A DNA stretch of 57,440 nucleotides from Bacteroidales bacterium (GTDB lineage Bacteria > Bacteroidota > Bacteroidia > Bacteroidales > UBA3824). Location of the stretch: contig JAFPYR010000024.1 of the NCBI GenBank assembly GCA_017412115.1, positions 1 to 57,440 of the forward strand. The letters run 5' to 3'. A program made the translations under genes and the position numbers. Position 1 is the stretch's first letter, and each line of letters begins with the position of its first letter. The notes beneath the pieces were generated by a model, which had not been told where the DNA came from, did no database searches, and was given only the letters and a program-made list of their open reading frames with translations. Positions 24,295 to 32,993 of this stretch are shown here, one piece after another.

Positions 24295-24924
24295 ATGAAA
24301 ACAAAGTTTTTTATGACGGTTTTGTGCTTTGCGGTTTTGTTTTCTGCCTGCATGGAAAACGGTTCGCAGAAATCCAACGCAAAAAGCAATACAACCACAA
24401 CAACCACAACGGATACCGACAATGGTAAATCAGACGGTAACAAATCAAAAACCGATTCTAAGACTGAGGTGAAAAATACTTTTCAGTCAGCTAATGGCAA
24501 ATTTTCGATTAATTTCCCCGAACCACCCCAAGGTCCTGAAATGCAAATTGAAAAAAACAAAGCCGGTCTTATGCAGACCTTCACTTATACGCTTCCCGTA
24601 TCGGACAAAGGCTCTTATTTCGCTTATTATAAGGACTATCCCGTCGGAGTTATAACCGATTCCAATACGGATCAAAAGTTGAAAGGCGAGGCTGAAAGTT
24701 TTATGAAATCTTTAGGCTGTGCAATTTCTAAGACCACTGAAGAAAGATTAGATGGCAACAAAGGTCTTTCGTTCTCAGGTACATTAAACGATACGATTTC
24801 GGTTAATATGCGTGCTTTTTTTGTAGGAAAACGTTATTATCAGTTCGGAACAATTTCTGCTGGAGATGCTATTTCTGACAAAGAATCCAAAAAATTCATC
24901 AGTTCTTTTGAAATCGTAAAATAG
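24295..24924 (+). CDS. Lipoprotein with Thr/Ser/Lys-rich linker and PsbP-like domain
   Basis: The ATG at 24295 gives a lipoprotein signal, MKTKFFMTVLCFAVLFSAC, with Cys19 as the lipidated residue. A low-complexity linker (Asn/Thr/Asp/Lys, about residues 25-60) leads to a domain of about 145 residues beginning FQSANGKFSINFPEPP and ending FISSFEIVK, with ERLDGNKGLSFSGTL and RAFFVGKRYYQFGTIS; this matches the PsbP-like/DUF1795-type fold seen in many small bacterial lipoproteins. Function is unknown. It is transcribed alone and ends at a bidirectional terminator shared with secDF. Confidence 0.7.
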   Translation: MKTKFFMTVLCFAVLFSACMENGSQKSNAKSNTTTTTTTDTDNGKSDGNKSKTDSKTEVKNTFQSANGKFSINFPEPPQGPEMQIEKNKAGLMQTFTYTLPVSDKGSYFAYYKDYPVGVITDSNTDQKLKGEAESFMKSLGCAISKTTEERLDGNKGLSFSGTLNDTISVNMRAFFVGKRYYQFGTISAGDAISDKESKKFISSFEIVK

Positions 24925-24960
24925 TTTTTTTTTGAAAAAAAACAAATTGACTAAAAATAA

Positions 24961-24997
24961 AAAAAGGTCAGAACCTTAAAAGTTCTGACCTTTTTTA
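24961..24997. terminator. Bidirectional terminator between the lipoprotein gene and secDF
   Basis: A perfect stem aaaaaggtcagaac / gttctgaccttttt with a 7-nt loop and A/T runs on both sides. Confidence 0.9.
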
Positions 24998-25016
24998 GTT
25001 TAAAGTATTAAAAATT

Positions 25017-28000
25017 TTATTTTTTAGGTTCTTCGTTTTTATTGAGAAGGTCGTAAGCAATCGGAGATGCGATAAACACTGAAGAGTAAGTACCGATAAC
25101 AGTACCGAGCAACAATGCGAATACGAAACCTCTGATAACTTCACCACCGAAGATGAAAATTACTAACAATACAAAGATTGTCGTAAGAGAAGTATTAACA
25201 GTACGGCTCAACGTAGAGTTGATAGCGCTGTTCATGTTAATTCTCAAATCATTGTTCGGGTGGAGTCCTATGAATTCTCTTACACGGTCGAATACAACCA
25301 CCGTATCGTTGATAGAATAACCCACAATTGTTAAGATTGCAGCGATAAACGACTGGTCGATTTCCATTGAGAACGGCATCCAAGAGCTGAACAACGAGAA
25401 GATACCAAGCACGATAATTGTATCGTGAATCAAAGCTACCGTTGCGCCTGCACCGTATTGCCAATTCTTGAATCTTACGAAAATGTAGAGGAACATTACG
25501 ATAAGCGAAATGATAATTGCAATTGTTGCAGATTGTTTAATATCATCGGCAATCGTAGGACCTACTTTTGAAGATGATTGGAAACCGAAGTTGTCAATCA
25601 AATTGCTTTCATTGAGTTGAGCGACACCGTTTTTGTCGATTACAAAACCTTGCAAGAACATATCACGGGTGATATTCTGAGTCTTGTAAAGTGAAATCAA
25701 ATTGTCATAAAGTATGCTCTGAACCTCTGAATCTACATTATCGCCTTCATCATCAATTTTGTATTTGGTGATGATTTTAACCTGATTTTCAGAACCGAAA
25801 GTTTTAACTTGGGGAGCCGAACCGAATTTTGCTTCAAGACGGTTCATAACCTCAACGGTTGAAACTTTATCGTCGAATTTTACAACGTATGTACGACCGC
25901 CGACAAAGTCAACACCTTGGTCAAAACCTTTAGTGAACATCGAAACAAGGCTTATTACTACAATTGCAGCTGATACAACGTAGAATGTTTTTTTCTTTTC
26001 AATAAAGTTGATACTGGTATTTTTGAAAGCGAACTCGTTCATATCAGACCAGAAGGTGATATCTTTGTTTTTGTTGAGCCATGCCTCAAATACCAAACGG
26101 GTAATGAAAATAGCTGTTATCAAGGTGGTTATAATACCGATAACCAATGTAGTAGCAAAACCTTGGATAGGACCGTGACCAAAAATGTAAAGGATAATAC
26201 CTGTTAATAAGGTCGTACAGTTACCGTCGAGAATTGCTGAGTAAGAGTTTTTGTAACCGTCTTGAATAGCGAGTTTCAAACCCTTGTTGTTGTGAAGTTC
26301 CTCACGGATTCTTTCGTATATAATAACGTTAGCATCAACAGCCATACCCATTGTAAGAACAATACCGGCAATACCGGGGAGTGTTAAAACTGCGCCCAAA
26401 GATGCCAAAACGCCGAACAAGAAGAATACGTTGCAGATAAGAGCGATAGCCGATGCAATACCTGCTTTTCTGTAATAGAAAATCATGTAAAGAATTACGA
26501 TGATAAATGCACCGATAAACGACCACATACCTTGATTGATAGTAGCCTGACCGAGTGAAGGTCCTACGATTTCCTCTTCGATAACTTTAGCCGGAGCAGG
26601 AAGTTTACCTGATTTCAAGATGTTAGCCAAGTCTTTAGCCTCAGTAACAGTGAAATTACCGGTAATTTGAGAGTTACCGCCTTGAATTTCAGACTGTACG
26701 GTCGGGAAAGAGTATACGTAGTTGTCAAGAACGATTGCTACTTGACGTCCGATGTTAGCTTTGGTAATTCTTGCCCATTCTCTTGCGCCTTCACCGTTCA
26801 TGGTCATTGAAACCATAGCTGCGCCGCCTTTGCGTTCGTCAAATTCTTCACGGGCATTTGTTACTGCATCACCGTTGAGAGAAGCTGTACCGTGTTTGGT
26901 TGCTTTTACGGCAACAAGTTCAAACAAAGATTGAGTTTGGTCGTTTTCCATCGGTTTTACGCACCAGAAGAATCTCAAGTCTGAGGGGAATAGAGCTTTT
27001 ACTTTCGGAGCTGCTAAGTATTTGTTTACGGTAGCCGTATCTTTGTAAGAAGAATAACCTACTGCTGCACCCGGATAAAGATTGCCCTCTCTGTCTTGCA
27101 TAGGATACAAAACTGCGAACAAAGGATTTTCTTTCATCATTTGTTCTACGTTTGCGTTAGCGGTAGAATCTTGATTGTTGATAAGGCTTGCGCTTGTAGA
27201 GTCAGCGTTAGAAAGAAGTGATTCTTCTTTTGCTGCGGTGCTGTCAGCCTGAACTTCCTGGCTTTCTTCAAAAGTCTCGAAATTGAATTTTGAATCAATA
27301 AGTTGTTTTACTTTTGAATTAGCAGCAAGCATATTAGACCAAATTTCGGTAACGTTGTAAGTTTCCCAAAATTCGAGGTTTGCAGTACCTTTCAAAAGGT
27401 TTTTAACACGCTCAGGATCTTTAACACCCGGTAATTCAACAAGAATTCTGCCGGCTTGACCGGTTAAGGGTTGAATGTTGGGCTGTGTAACGCCGAAACG
27501 GTCGATACGGGTACGCAATACGTTGAAAGAGTTAGCGATAGCAGCCTCAGAATCTTCTCTTAAAACTTTGATTACATCACTGTTAGAAGAATTAGCCGTT
27601 ACTCTGCCTTTCAAAGCGAGGTTTCCTGCGAATACTGATGCTAATCTGCCTTGAGGATCAACCTCTTGATACGCTTTTTCGAAAAGAGAAATAAAATCGT
27701 CCTGACTGCTTTTTTGTCTTTCTTTTGCAAGTTTCATGGCTTTGCCGTAGGTCGGGTCCTGACTGTGCTGAGCCAAAGCGTCTACAATCTCTGCAACTGA
27801 TACTTCCAAAATAACGTTCATACCGCCTTTAAGGTCAAGGCCGAAGTTCAGTTCGTTTTCCAAACATTCTTTGTACGTGTATCCTAAATACACTTTTTGG
27901 GAACCTATTGAGTCCAAGTACTTAGCCTCTTTGTCGGGGTCTCCTCCGGCGTATTTTGCCGCGTTGGACTTTATCGAGGATGTTACCACCGAAAAGGACA

Positions 28001-28064
28001 AGTGAAACAGACACGCAAGGACAATAGCTACTGCTATAACCCTTATTAATCCTTTATTTGACAT
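25017..28064 (-). CDS. secDF: Fused protein translocase subunit SecDF
   Basis: SecDF uses the proton gradient to pull proteins through SecYEG. The single 1015-residue chain holds SecD (about 1-650) and SecF (about 690-1010), the fusion usual in Bacteroidota. Visible SecD features are FGLDLKGGMNVILEV, RIDRFGVTQPNIQ and MGMAVDANVIIYERIREEL; SecF features are DQGVDFVGGRTYVVKF, SINDTVVVFDRVREF and LSRTVNTSLTT. An Asp/Ser/Ala-rich insertion in the first periplasmic domain (about 255-315) is not part of the short E. coli SecD. Twelve membrane helices are expected. It has its own promoter and an intrinsic terminator. Confidence 0.96.
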   Translation of the reverse strand: MSNKGLIRVIAVAIVLACLFHLSFSVVTSSIKSNAAKYAGGDPDKEAKYLDSIGSQKVYLGYTYKECLENELNFGLDLKGGMNVILEVSVAEIVDALAQHSQDPTYGKAMKLAKERQKSSQDDFISLFEKAYQEVDPQGRLASVFAGNLALKGRVTANSSNSDVIKVLREDSEAAIANSFNVLRTRIDRFGVTQPNIQPLTGQAGRILVELPGVKDPERVKNLLKGTANLEFWETYNVTEIWSNMLAANSKVKQLIDSKFNFETFEESQEVQADSTAAKEESLLSNADSTSASLINNQDSTANANVEQMMKENPLFAVLYPMQDREGNLYPGAAVGYSSYKDTATVNKYLAAPKVKALFPSDLRFFWCVKPMENDQTQSLFELVAVKATKHGTASLNGDAVTNAREEFDERKGGAAMVSMTMNGEGAREWARITKANIGRQVAIVLDNYVYSFPTVQSEIQGGNSQITGNFTVTEAKDLANILKSGKLPAPAKVIEEEIVGPSLGQATINQGMWSFIGAFIIVILYMIFYYRKAGIASAIALICNVFFLFGVLASLGAVLTLPGIAGIVLTMGMAVDANVIIYERIREELHNNKGLKLAIQDGYKNSYSAILDGNCTTLLTGIILYIFGHGPIQGFATTLVIGIITTLITAIFITRLVFEAWLNKNKDITFWSDMNEFAFKNTSINFIEKKKTFYVVSAAIVVISLVSMFTKGFDQGVDFVGGRTYVVKFDDKVSTVEVMNRLEAKFGSAPQVKTFGSENQVKIITKYKIDDEGDNVDSEVQSILYDNLISLYKTQNITRDMFLQGFVIDKNGVAQLNESNLIDNFGFQSSSKVGPTIADDIKQSATIAIIISLIVMFLYIFVRFKNWQYGAGATVALIHDTIIVLGIFSLFSSWMPFSMEIDQSFIAAILTIVGYSINDTVVVFDRVREFIGLHPNNDLRINMNSAINSTLSRTVNTSLTTIFVLLVIFIFGGEVIRGFVFALLLGTVIGTYSSVFIASPIAYDLLNKNEEPKK

Positions 28065-28134
28065 TTGTTAAAAATTTATTTTTTATGTTTTTTTGTTTAC
28101 GTATAAAAAATTAAAGCATATTTTTTAGCGGTTG

Positions 28135-28165
28135 CAAAGATACATATTTTTTTTAAAAATAACAA
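28135..28165 (-). promoter_or_regulatory. Promoter for secDF
   Basis: On the minus strand TTG (28163-28165), a 20-nt spacer and TATCTTTG (28135-28142), about 70 nt ahead of the start codon. Confidence 0.75.
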
Positions 28166-28195
28166 TATTTAAGCATTAAGTTTAAAAAAAAATAA

Positions 28196-28226
28196 AAAAC
28201 GAAAGGCGGAATTTTTCCGCCTTTCT
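28196..28226 (-). terminator. Terminator of the HAMP-GAF-PAS gene
   Basis: gaaaggcgga / tccgcctttc forms a 10-bp stem with a 5-nt loop (28201-28225) and reads on the minus strand into GTTTTTTATTTTTTTTT. Confidence 0.85.
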
Positions 28227-28256
28227 CAAAAATATACTAATTTTTCGTATTTTTCT

Positions 28257-30401
28257 TTATTTTAATCCTAACAATTTCGCACTTAATATCTCATTGTCGG
28301 ATTTCAAATCGTTTACTTGACGTTCCAAATCCATAACTTTATTGATGTTAGCGGTTATGTTGTTTGATACTACACATATTTTTGTTAAGACATTGTACTC
28401 ATCTCTAAAAGGAGTGAAAGTTTCGCTCAAATAAACCGTTTTTCCGTCAAAAATATATTTAATGATGCTCGTATGTATCAGACCTTCAGAGAGTTTTGTC
28501 ATTGCATTATTGAATGCCTCCACATCTGCCGGGTTTGCAAAAAACGAGCGTATATCATGATTTTCTATCTCATTGATAGGCATATCAATTGAGTTCAAAA
28601 GACGGTTGTTCATCATCAAGAAAAATCCTTGCGGGTCGAGTTCGTAATAACCTGCCGAATTGTTTAAGATAAACTGATGTTTCATATAATCGGCTTTCAA
28701 CTGTTCATTCTTTTCGTTAAGTTTCTGAATAACAGATGAGTTGGTCTCCGCCTGATTTTCAAAATCGTCGTGAAGTTTTTGATATTTAATATTTTCACGT
28801 TTGTTGGTCTCTTGAAGATTCTCAATCTGAGCCTTGAGAGTCTCGATATTTTTGTGGACTTCTGCCTCTTGTTGAGCAAGTCGTTCTGATTTTTGGTGAG
28901 ATTCTTCAAGAAGTTTTTGCGTGTTAATGTTGATTTTTACGTTTGCAATCGTAGCCGCAATGGTTTCACCGATTTTTTCGATAAATTCAACTTGATATTT
29001 TTCTATGATTTGGAACGATGCCAATTCTACAATACCGTAAGTCTCTGCATTAACTTTTAGCGGTACGATAACAAGACATGTCGGGTCAGCCTCGCCCAAA
29101 CCGCTGCTGATATGAACGTAACCTTTTGGTAAATCGGTCAAATATACAGTTTCGTTTTCTCTAAAGCACTGACCTACAAGACTTTCACCGATTTCGATTC
29201 TTTGTTTTACGTATTTTAAGCGGTCGTAAGCATAAAAAGCCGTCAATTCAAGGTGAATATCATCGGGATTAGAATCATCAACGATATAAATACCGCCCAT
29301 GTTAGCATCCAAATATCTTACGAGTCTTTCGATGACTCTGTTTGAGAGGACTTGCATATCATCGCCTGCGTTACGCAACACTTCGTTGAATTCAGCCAAA
29401 CCTTGTGATGCCCAGTTACGTTGAGAGTTTTCAATTTTTCGCTGCTCGGCTTCTTTGTCGGCTTTGATAAGGTTGTCGCGCATGACAAGCAGTGAGTTTG
29501 CAAGCACGTCGTGTTTGCTTTGCGGTTTGAATTCCGACGAGAAATTGCCTTCACCGATTTTGATAGCGAATTGTGAAGTCTCTTTCAAGTTGGAAACCAA
29601 AGAGTTAAGAGCTTTGGACATTAATCCGATTTCGTCATTGCTGTTAAGGACTTTTACCTCCGGCAAAATACCCTCTGACATTTCTATAATCTTGTCTTTT
29701 ACATAATTTACCGAACCGACAAGTGATTTGCCCATTATAAAGGCGATTAAAACCATCAAAACGAAAAACAATGTAACCGAAAGTTTCAAAACGTTTTCGG
29801 CACTTTGATAATTGTCGTTCATGTCGGCTAAATTATCTTTAGAAACTTTATAAAATGAAGAAGACAAGCGGCTTGCTATTTGAAACGCTCTTTTGTAACA
29901 ATTTGCAATTTCACCGTCCAAAACGCTGTATTTCCTGAACGAATAATTTGTAGCATCGTTGAATTTCTCACTCGAATTGAGGTTGTCCACCAATTCGGAT
30001 TGCAAACTGAAAAGTGTATCAATAGTGGAAGTCAATTTGAAATACAACTCCTTGTTTCTGTCGTTCCAAAGGTCGTTATCAACAAATCCGACGATTTTGG
30101 ATTTCAAAGAATCGTATCTTTCGCCGTGACAGGATTCCAATTCCGTTGCTAATTTAGTATCGCGGTCGCCTTTGAGCGTCCATTTCGTTACCAAAAATTG
30201 AGAGTTCATAATCAAATCCTTCAAATCTTCGGAATAACGCATGGAAGGGTAATTCAAAACAAGGTTCGTGTTTGAATTTGAATTAGCCTCCTTTTGAGTA
30301 TCGCTCAAAATCCTGTACATCACCATAAGAAGGATTCCCAAAATGCCGAATCCTATGATGAGTTTTAGTTTTACGGTAAAATGAAAATTTGAGTTCTTCA
30401 T
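28257..30401 (-). CDS. Membrane sensor with HAMP, GAF, coiled-coil and PAS domains, no output domain
   Basis: Two membrane helices (about residues 11-28 and 208-226, LFFVLMVLIAFIMGKSLVG) flank an extracytoplasmic helical domain of about 180 residues. Then come HAMP-like sequence (SVNYVKDKIIEMSEGILPEVKVLNSNDEIGLM region), a GAF domain (about 350-505; GGIYIVDD, IGESLVGQCFRENETVYL, CLVIVPLKVNAETYGIVELAS), a long coiled coil (about 510-590), and a PAS domain (about 595-690; NNSAGYYELDPQGFFLMMNN). The protein ends in a short leucine-rich coil without kinase, cyclase or phosphatase domain. It must signal through a partner; the Sia-type kinases and PP2C phosphatase 5-12 kb away are candidates, which is inference. 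Confidence 0.85.
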   Translation of the reverse strand: MKNSNFHFTVKLKLIIGFGILGILLMVMYRILSDTQKEANSNSNTNLVLNYPSMRYSEDLKDLIMNSQFLVTKWTLKGDRDTKLATELESCHGERYDSLKSKIVGFVDNDLWNDRNKELYFKLTSTIDTLFSLQSELVDNLNSSEKFNDATNYSFRKYSVLDGEIANCYKRAFQIASRLSSSFYKVSKDNLADMNDNYQSAENVLKLSVTLFFVLMVLIAFIMGKSLVGSVNYVKDKIIEMSEGILPEVKVLNSNDEIGLMSKALNSLVSNLKETSQFAIKIGEGNFSSEFKPQSKHDVLANSLLVMRDNLIKADKEAEQRKIENSQRNWASQGLAEFNEVLRNAGDDMQVLSNRVIERLVRYLDANMGGIYIVDDSNPDDIHLELTAFYAYDRLKYVKQRIEIGESLVGQCFRENETVYLTDLPKGYVHISSGLGEADPTCLVIVPLKVNAETYGIVELASFQIIEKYQVEFIEKIGETIAATIANVKININTQKLLEESHQKSERLAQQEAEVHKNIETLKAQIENLQETNKRENIKYQKLHDDFENQAETNSSVIQKLNEKNEQLKADYMKHQFILNNSAGYYELDPQGFFLMMNNRLLNSIDMPINEIENHDIRSFFANPADVEAFNNAMTKLSEGLIHTSIIKYIFDGKTVYLSETFTPFRDEYNVLTKICVVSNNITANINKVMDLERQVNDLKSDNEILSAKLLGLK

Positions 30402-30466
30402 CTATATTTTTATTAAATTTCTAATAATCAGTTATTTAACAGAAATCGCACAAAACAATTTCTGCC

Positions 30467-30498
30467 TAAAATTAAGCAACAAATAAGCCAAATCCAAA
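30467..30498 (-). promoter_or_regulatory. Probable promoter for the HAMP-GAF-PAS gene
   Basis: On the minus strand TTTG (30495-30498), a 20-nt spacer and TAATTTTA (30467-30474), one base off the -7 consensus. It lies just before the end of holA. Confidence 0.5.
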
Positions 30499-30522
30499 TT
30501 TTTTTAGTATTTTTTTGCAGTT

Positions 30523-31527
30523 TTAATGCATAATTTTAAAAACTAATTCCTCCAACAATCCGCCTGCATCGGTTGAAACATTGCCTACGCCCTTGCTTTT
30601 GAGGTCGTATTCTCTTAAAAGCGAGATAGCCTGAATCACTTTTGCTAATCCCAATTTTCTTGAGGCCGTGTGATAATCCTTTAATATATAAGGAGAGCAG
30701 CCCATTGCGGCGGCGAGTTTTTGATCGCCTTGGCTTTTGTATTGCCAATAAATAAGCATTTTGGCAAAAAATCCGTAAAGCGAGGTTATCGTTAGGACCA
30801 GCGGATTGTCTTTCTGATTTTTAGAAAAATGTTCAACAATTCTTGCCGCTTTTTCTACGTCGCCTCTGCCGATTACGTTCTGAAGTTCAAAATTGTTATA
30901 ATCCTTGCTGATACCGATATTGTTTTGAACATCATCGAGAGTGATTTGCGAGCCTTGCTTTAAGGTTATCGCTAATTTGTCGATTTCGTTTGAAATTTTT
31001 GACAAATCCGTTCCGAGATATTCTGTCAGAAGTGTTAAAACTTTTGGGTCGCAACTAAAGCCCGCATTTTTGATGTAGCTATCAATCCAAGCGGGAATTT
31101 TGTTTTCGTAAAGTTTTGACGAGGTGAACATTACGCCGCATTTTTCAATTACGGAGCCGATTTTTTTTCTTGCATCAATTTTTTTGTATTTATAACAAAT
31201 TACCAAAATCGTTGATGCCAGAGGTTTTTCGGCGTAAAAAACAAGGTCTTCGATTTTTTTTAAATCTTGAGCTTCTTTTACGATTACGACCCTGTGTTTT
31301 GACATCGCAGGATAACTTTTGGCTAACGAAATAACGCCTCTTATATCAACGTCTTTGCCGTAAACAACGGATTGATCAAAAACTTTTTCGGTTTCGTTGA
31401 GTACGTTGTTTTCGATGTAAGAGGAAATTTTGTCGATAAAATACGGTTCTTCACCTTGAAGAAAATATATTTGGGCATATTTTCCGGCTTTTAAGTCCTT
31501 CATTATGCCCTCAAAAGTTGCCGCCAT
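30523..31527 (-). CDS. holA: DNA polymerase III subunit delta
   Basis: HolA is the clamp-loader wrench that opens the beta sliding clamp. The 334-residue sequence has the family start (YAQIYFLQGEEPYFIDKISSYI), the modified ATPase region (RVVIVKEAQDL, STILVICYKYKKIDARKKI), LTEYLGTDLSKISNEIDKLAI, and the C-terminal collar segment (NNFELQNVIGRGD, NPLVLTITSLYGFFAKML). The ATG overlaps the stop of amn by one base, so the two genes are co-transcribed. Confidence 0.92.
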   Translation of the reverse strand: MAATFEGIMKDLKAGKYAQIYFLQGEEPYFIDKISSYIENNVLNETEKVFDQSVVYGKDVDIRGVISLAKSYPAMSKHRVVIVKEAQDLKKIEDLVFYAEKPLASTILVICYKYKKIDARKKIGSVIEKCGVMFTSSKLYENKIPAWIDSYIKNAGFSCDPKVLTLLTEYLGTDLSKISNEIDKLAITLKQGSQITLDDVQNNIGISKDYNNFELQNVIGRGDVEKAARIVEHFSKNQKDNPLVLTITSLYGFFAKMLIYWQYKSQGDQKLAAAMGCSPYILKDYHTASRKLGLAKVIQAISLLREYDLKSKGVGNVSTDAGGLLEELVFKIMH

Positions 31528-32306
31528 TATTCTTCGTCAAATCTTAAATGCTTAACACTCTTACAGTTGTTAATAATTTCCTGTAATGTTTTGATACCGA
31601 TATTAAGATGGTCTTTAACGAAATTTTTGGTTACGGAATTGTCGCTCTCACGGGTTTTAACGCCCGAGGAAATCATCGGCTGATCGGATACGAGCAATAG
31701 AGCACCGCAGGGAATTGAATTTTTGAAAGCAACCGTAAAAAGTGTTGCTGTTTCCATATCAACGCCCATGGTTCTGATTTTTCTCAAATAATCTTTGAAC
31801 TCGTCGTCCCATTCCCAAACTCTGCGGTTTGTGGTGTAAACCGTTCCTGTCCAATAGTCATAACCGAAATCTCTGACAACCGCTGAAGAGGCTCTCAAAA
31901 GTGAAAATGCCGGCAATGCAGGCACCTCAGGCGGTAAATATTCATTAGAGGTTCCCTCGCCTCTGATCGCTGCAATCGGAATTATAATATCGCCTAACTT
32001 GTTGATTTTCTTCAGTCCGCCGCATTTTCCCAAAAACAAAACCGCTTTGGGTTCTATTGCTGAAAGCAGGTCCATAATCGTTGCCGCATTAGGACTGCCC
32101 ATGCCGAAGTTTATGAGTGTTATGCCTTGTGCTGAAACATTCGGCATATTTTTGTCAAGACCCATAATCGGTGCGTTGAATTCTTTTGAAAAAATTTCCA
32201 AGTAATTTTGAAAATTTGTAAGGAGAATGTGTTTGTCAAAATCCTGTAATTCTCTGCCTGTATATCTGGGCAGCCAATTATTTACAATTTCTTCTTTGGT
32301 TTTCAT
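31527..32306 (-). CDS. amn: AMP nucleosidase
   Basis: AMP nucleosidase splits AMP into adenine and ribose 5-phosphate. The short 259-residue form corresponds to the catalytic phosphorylase-like domain used in Bacteroidota. Family sequence includes NWLPRYTGRELQDFDKHILLTNF near the start, LINFGMGSPNAATIMDLLS, FLGKCGGLKKINKLGDIIIP, AAIRGEGTSNEYLPPEVPA and the nucleotide-site VDMETATLFTVAF. It is cytoplasmic. A near-consensus -7 (TAATTTTA, 32331-32338, minus strand) lies upstream. It is followed directly by holA. Confidence 0.93.
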   Translation of the reverse strand: MKTKEEIVNNWLPRYTGRELQDFDKHILLTNFQNYLEIFSKEFNAPIMGLDKNMPNVSAQGITLINFGMGSPNAATIMDLLSAIEPKAVLFLGKCGGLKKINKLGDIIIPIAAIRGEGTSNEYLPPEVPALPAFSLLRASSAVVRDFGYDYWTGTVYTTNRRVWEWDDEFKDYLRKIRTMGVDMETATLFTVAFKNSIPCGALLLVSDQPMISSGVKTRESDNSVTKNFVKDHLNIGIKTLQEIINNCKSVKHLRFDEE

Positions 32307-32382
32307 ATTTTTGCGTCATAAATTTTTGCGTAAAATTAGTAAGAATAATTTTAAAATGCTAATTTTCTTTATAATTTTTTGT

Positions 32383-32390
32383 TAGTTTTG
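32383..32390 (+). promoter_or_regulatory. -7 promoter element for the HsdR_N protein gene
   Basis: TAGTTTTG lies 21 nt before the ATG at 32412. It overlaps the longer ORF beginning at 32379, which argues for the later start. Confidence 0.5.
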
Positions 32391-32411
32391 CATACTTTTT
32401 TAATAAGTCTT

Positions 32412-32873
32412 ATGCAAGAGAATTTAAATCTTCCTCCCTGCAATTTGAGTATTCAAATCAGGGACAATAATGAATATGTTTTTGACATAGTCCGCAAAAA
32501 ATACGTCCGTTTGACTCCCGAAGAAAGAGTCAGACAAACTTTCGTGCATTTTTTGGTTAACGAAAAATCATGCCCCGTTTCTCTTATGTCTACCGAAACG
32601 CAAATGAAACTTTTTAATACCATAAAACGTTCTGACATAATAATTTACGACAAAAATTCTAATCCTTTGGCAATCGTGGAATGTAAAGCTCCCGATGTTA
32701 AAATCACTCAAGAGGTCTTTACTCAAATTGCGCGTTATAATATAAATGTCAAAGCTCGTTTTTTAATCGTTACTAACGGCATAAATCATTATTGCGTAAA
32801 ATTAAATCGAATTAATAATAAGTACGAATTTTTGCATGAAATACCTAATTATTTTGAATTTTTTTCCGAATAA
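32412..32873 (+). CDS. Type I restriction HsdR N-terminal-like nuclease-fold protein
   Basis: The ATG at 32412 gives a 153-residue protein, MQENLNLPPCN. It contains RKKYVRLTPEERVRQTFVHFL, DIIIYDKNSNPLAIVECKAP and NVKARFLIVTNGINHYCVKL, which is the HSDR_N_2 pattern: a stand-alone PD-(D/E)XK fold with Asp in SDIIIYD and E-x-K in VECKA. Such single-domain proteins are widespread in Bacteroidota outside restriction systems. No methylase, specificity subunit or helicase is adjacent, so a role in restriction is unlikely; the substrate is unknown. Confidence 0.8.
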   Translation: MQENLNLPPCNLSIQIRDNNEYVFDIVRKKYVRLTPEERVRQTFVHFLVNEKSCPVSLMSTETQMKLFNTIKRSDIIIYDKNSNPLAIVECKAPDVKITQEVFTQIARYNINVKARFLIVTNGINHYCVKLNRINNKYEFLHEIPNYFEFFSE

Positions 32874-32940
32874 AATTTCTAAATATTTTAGGTATAAAGA
32901 GTTGATTAGTTGCAGTTCATTAAAATTTAAGCCATGAATA

Positions 32941-32977
32941 AAAAAAAACGATTCTACCAAAGCGGAATCGTTTTTTT
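32941..32977. terminator. Bidirectional terminator between the HsdR_N gene and nhaD
   Basis: aaaaaacgattc / gaatcgtttttt pair around a 10-nt loop with A and T runs on the two sides. Confidence 0.85.
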
Positions 32978-32993
32978 AGTTTTTTATAATTTT

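Noticed and set aside
32412..32873. Fragment of a type I restriction locus
   Set aside because: The single HsdR_N-like domain is complete in itself, with promoter and terminator, and no hsdM/hsdS or helicase sequence adjoins it.
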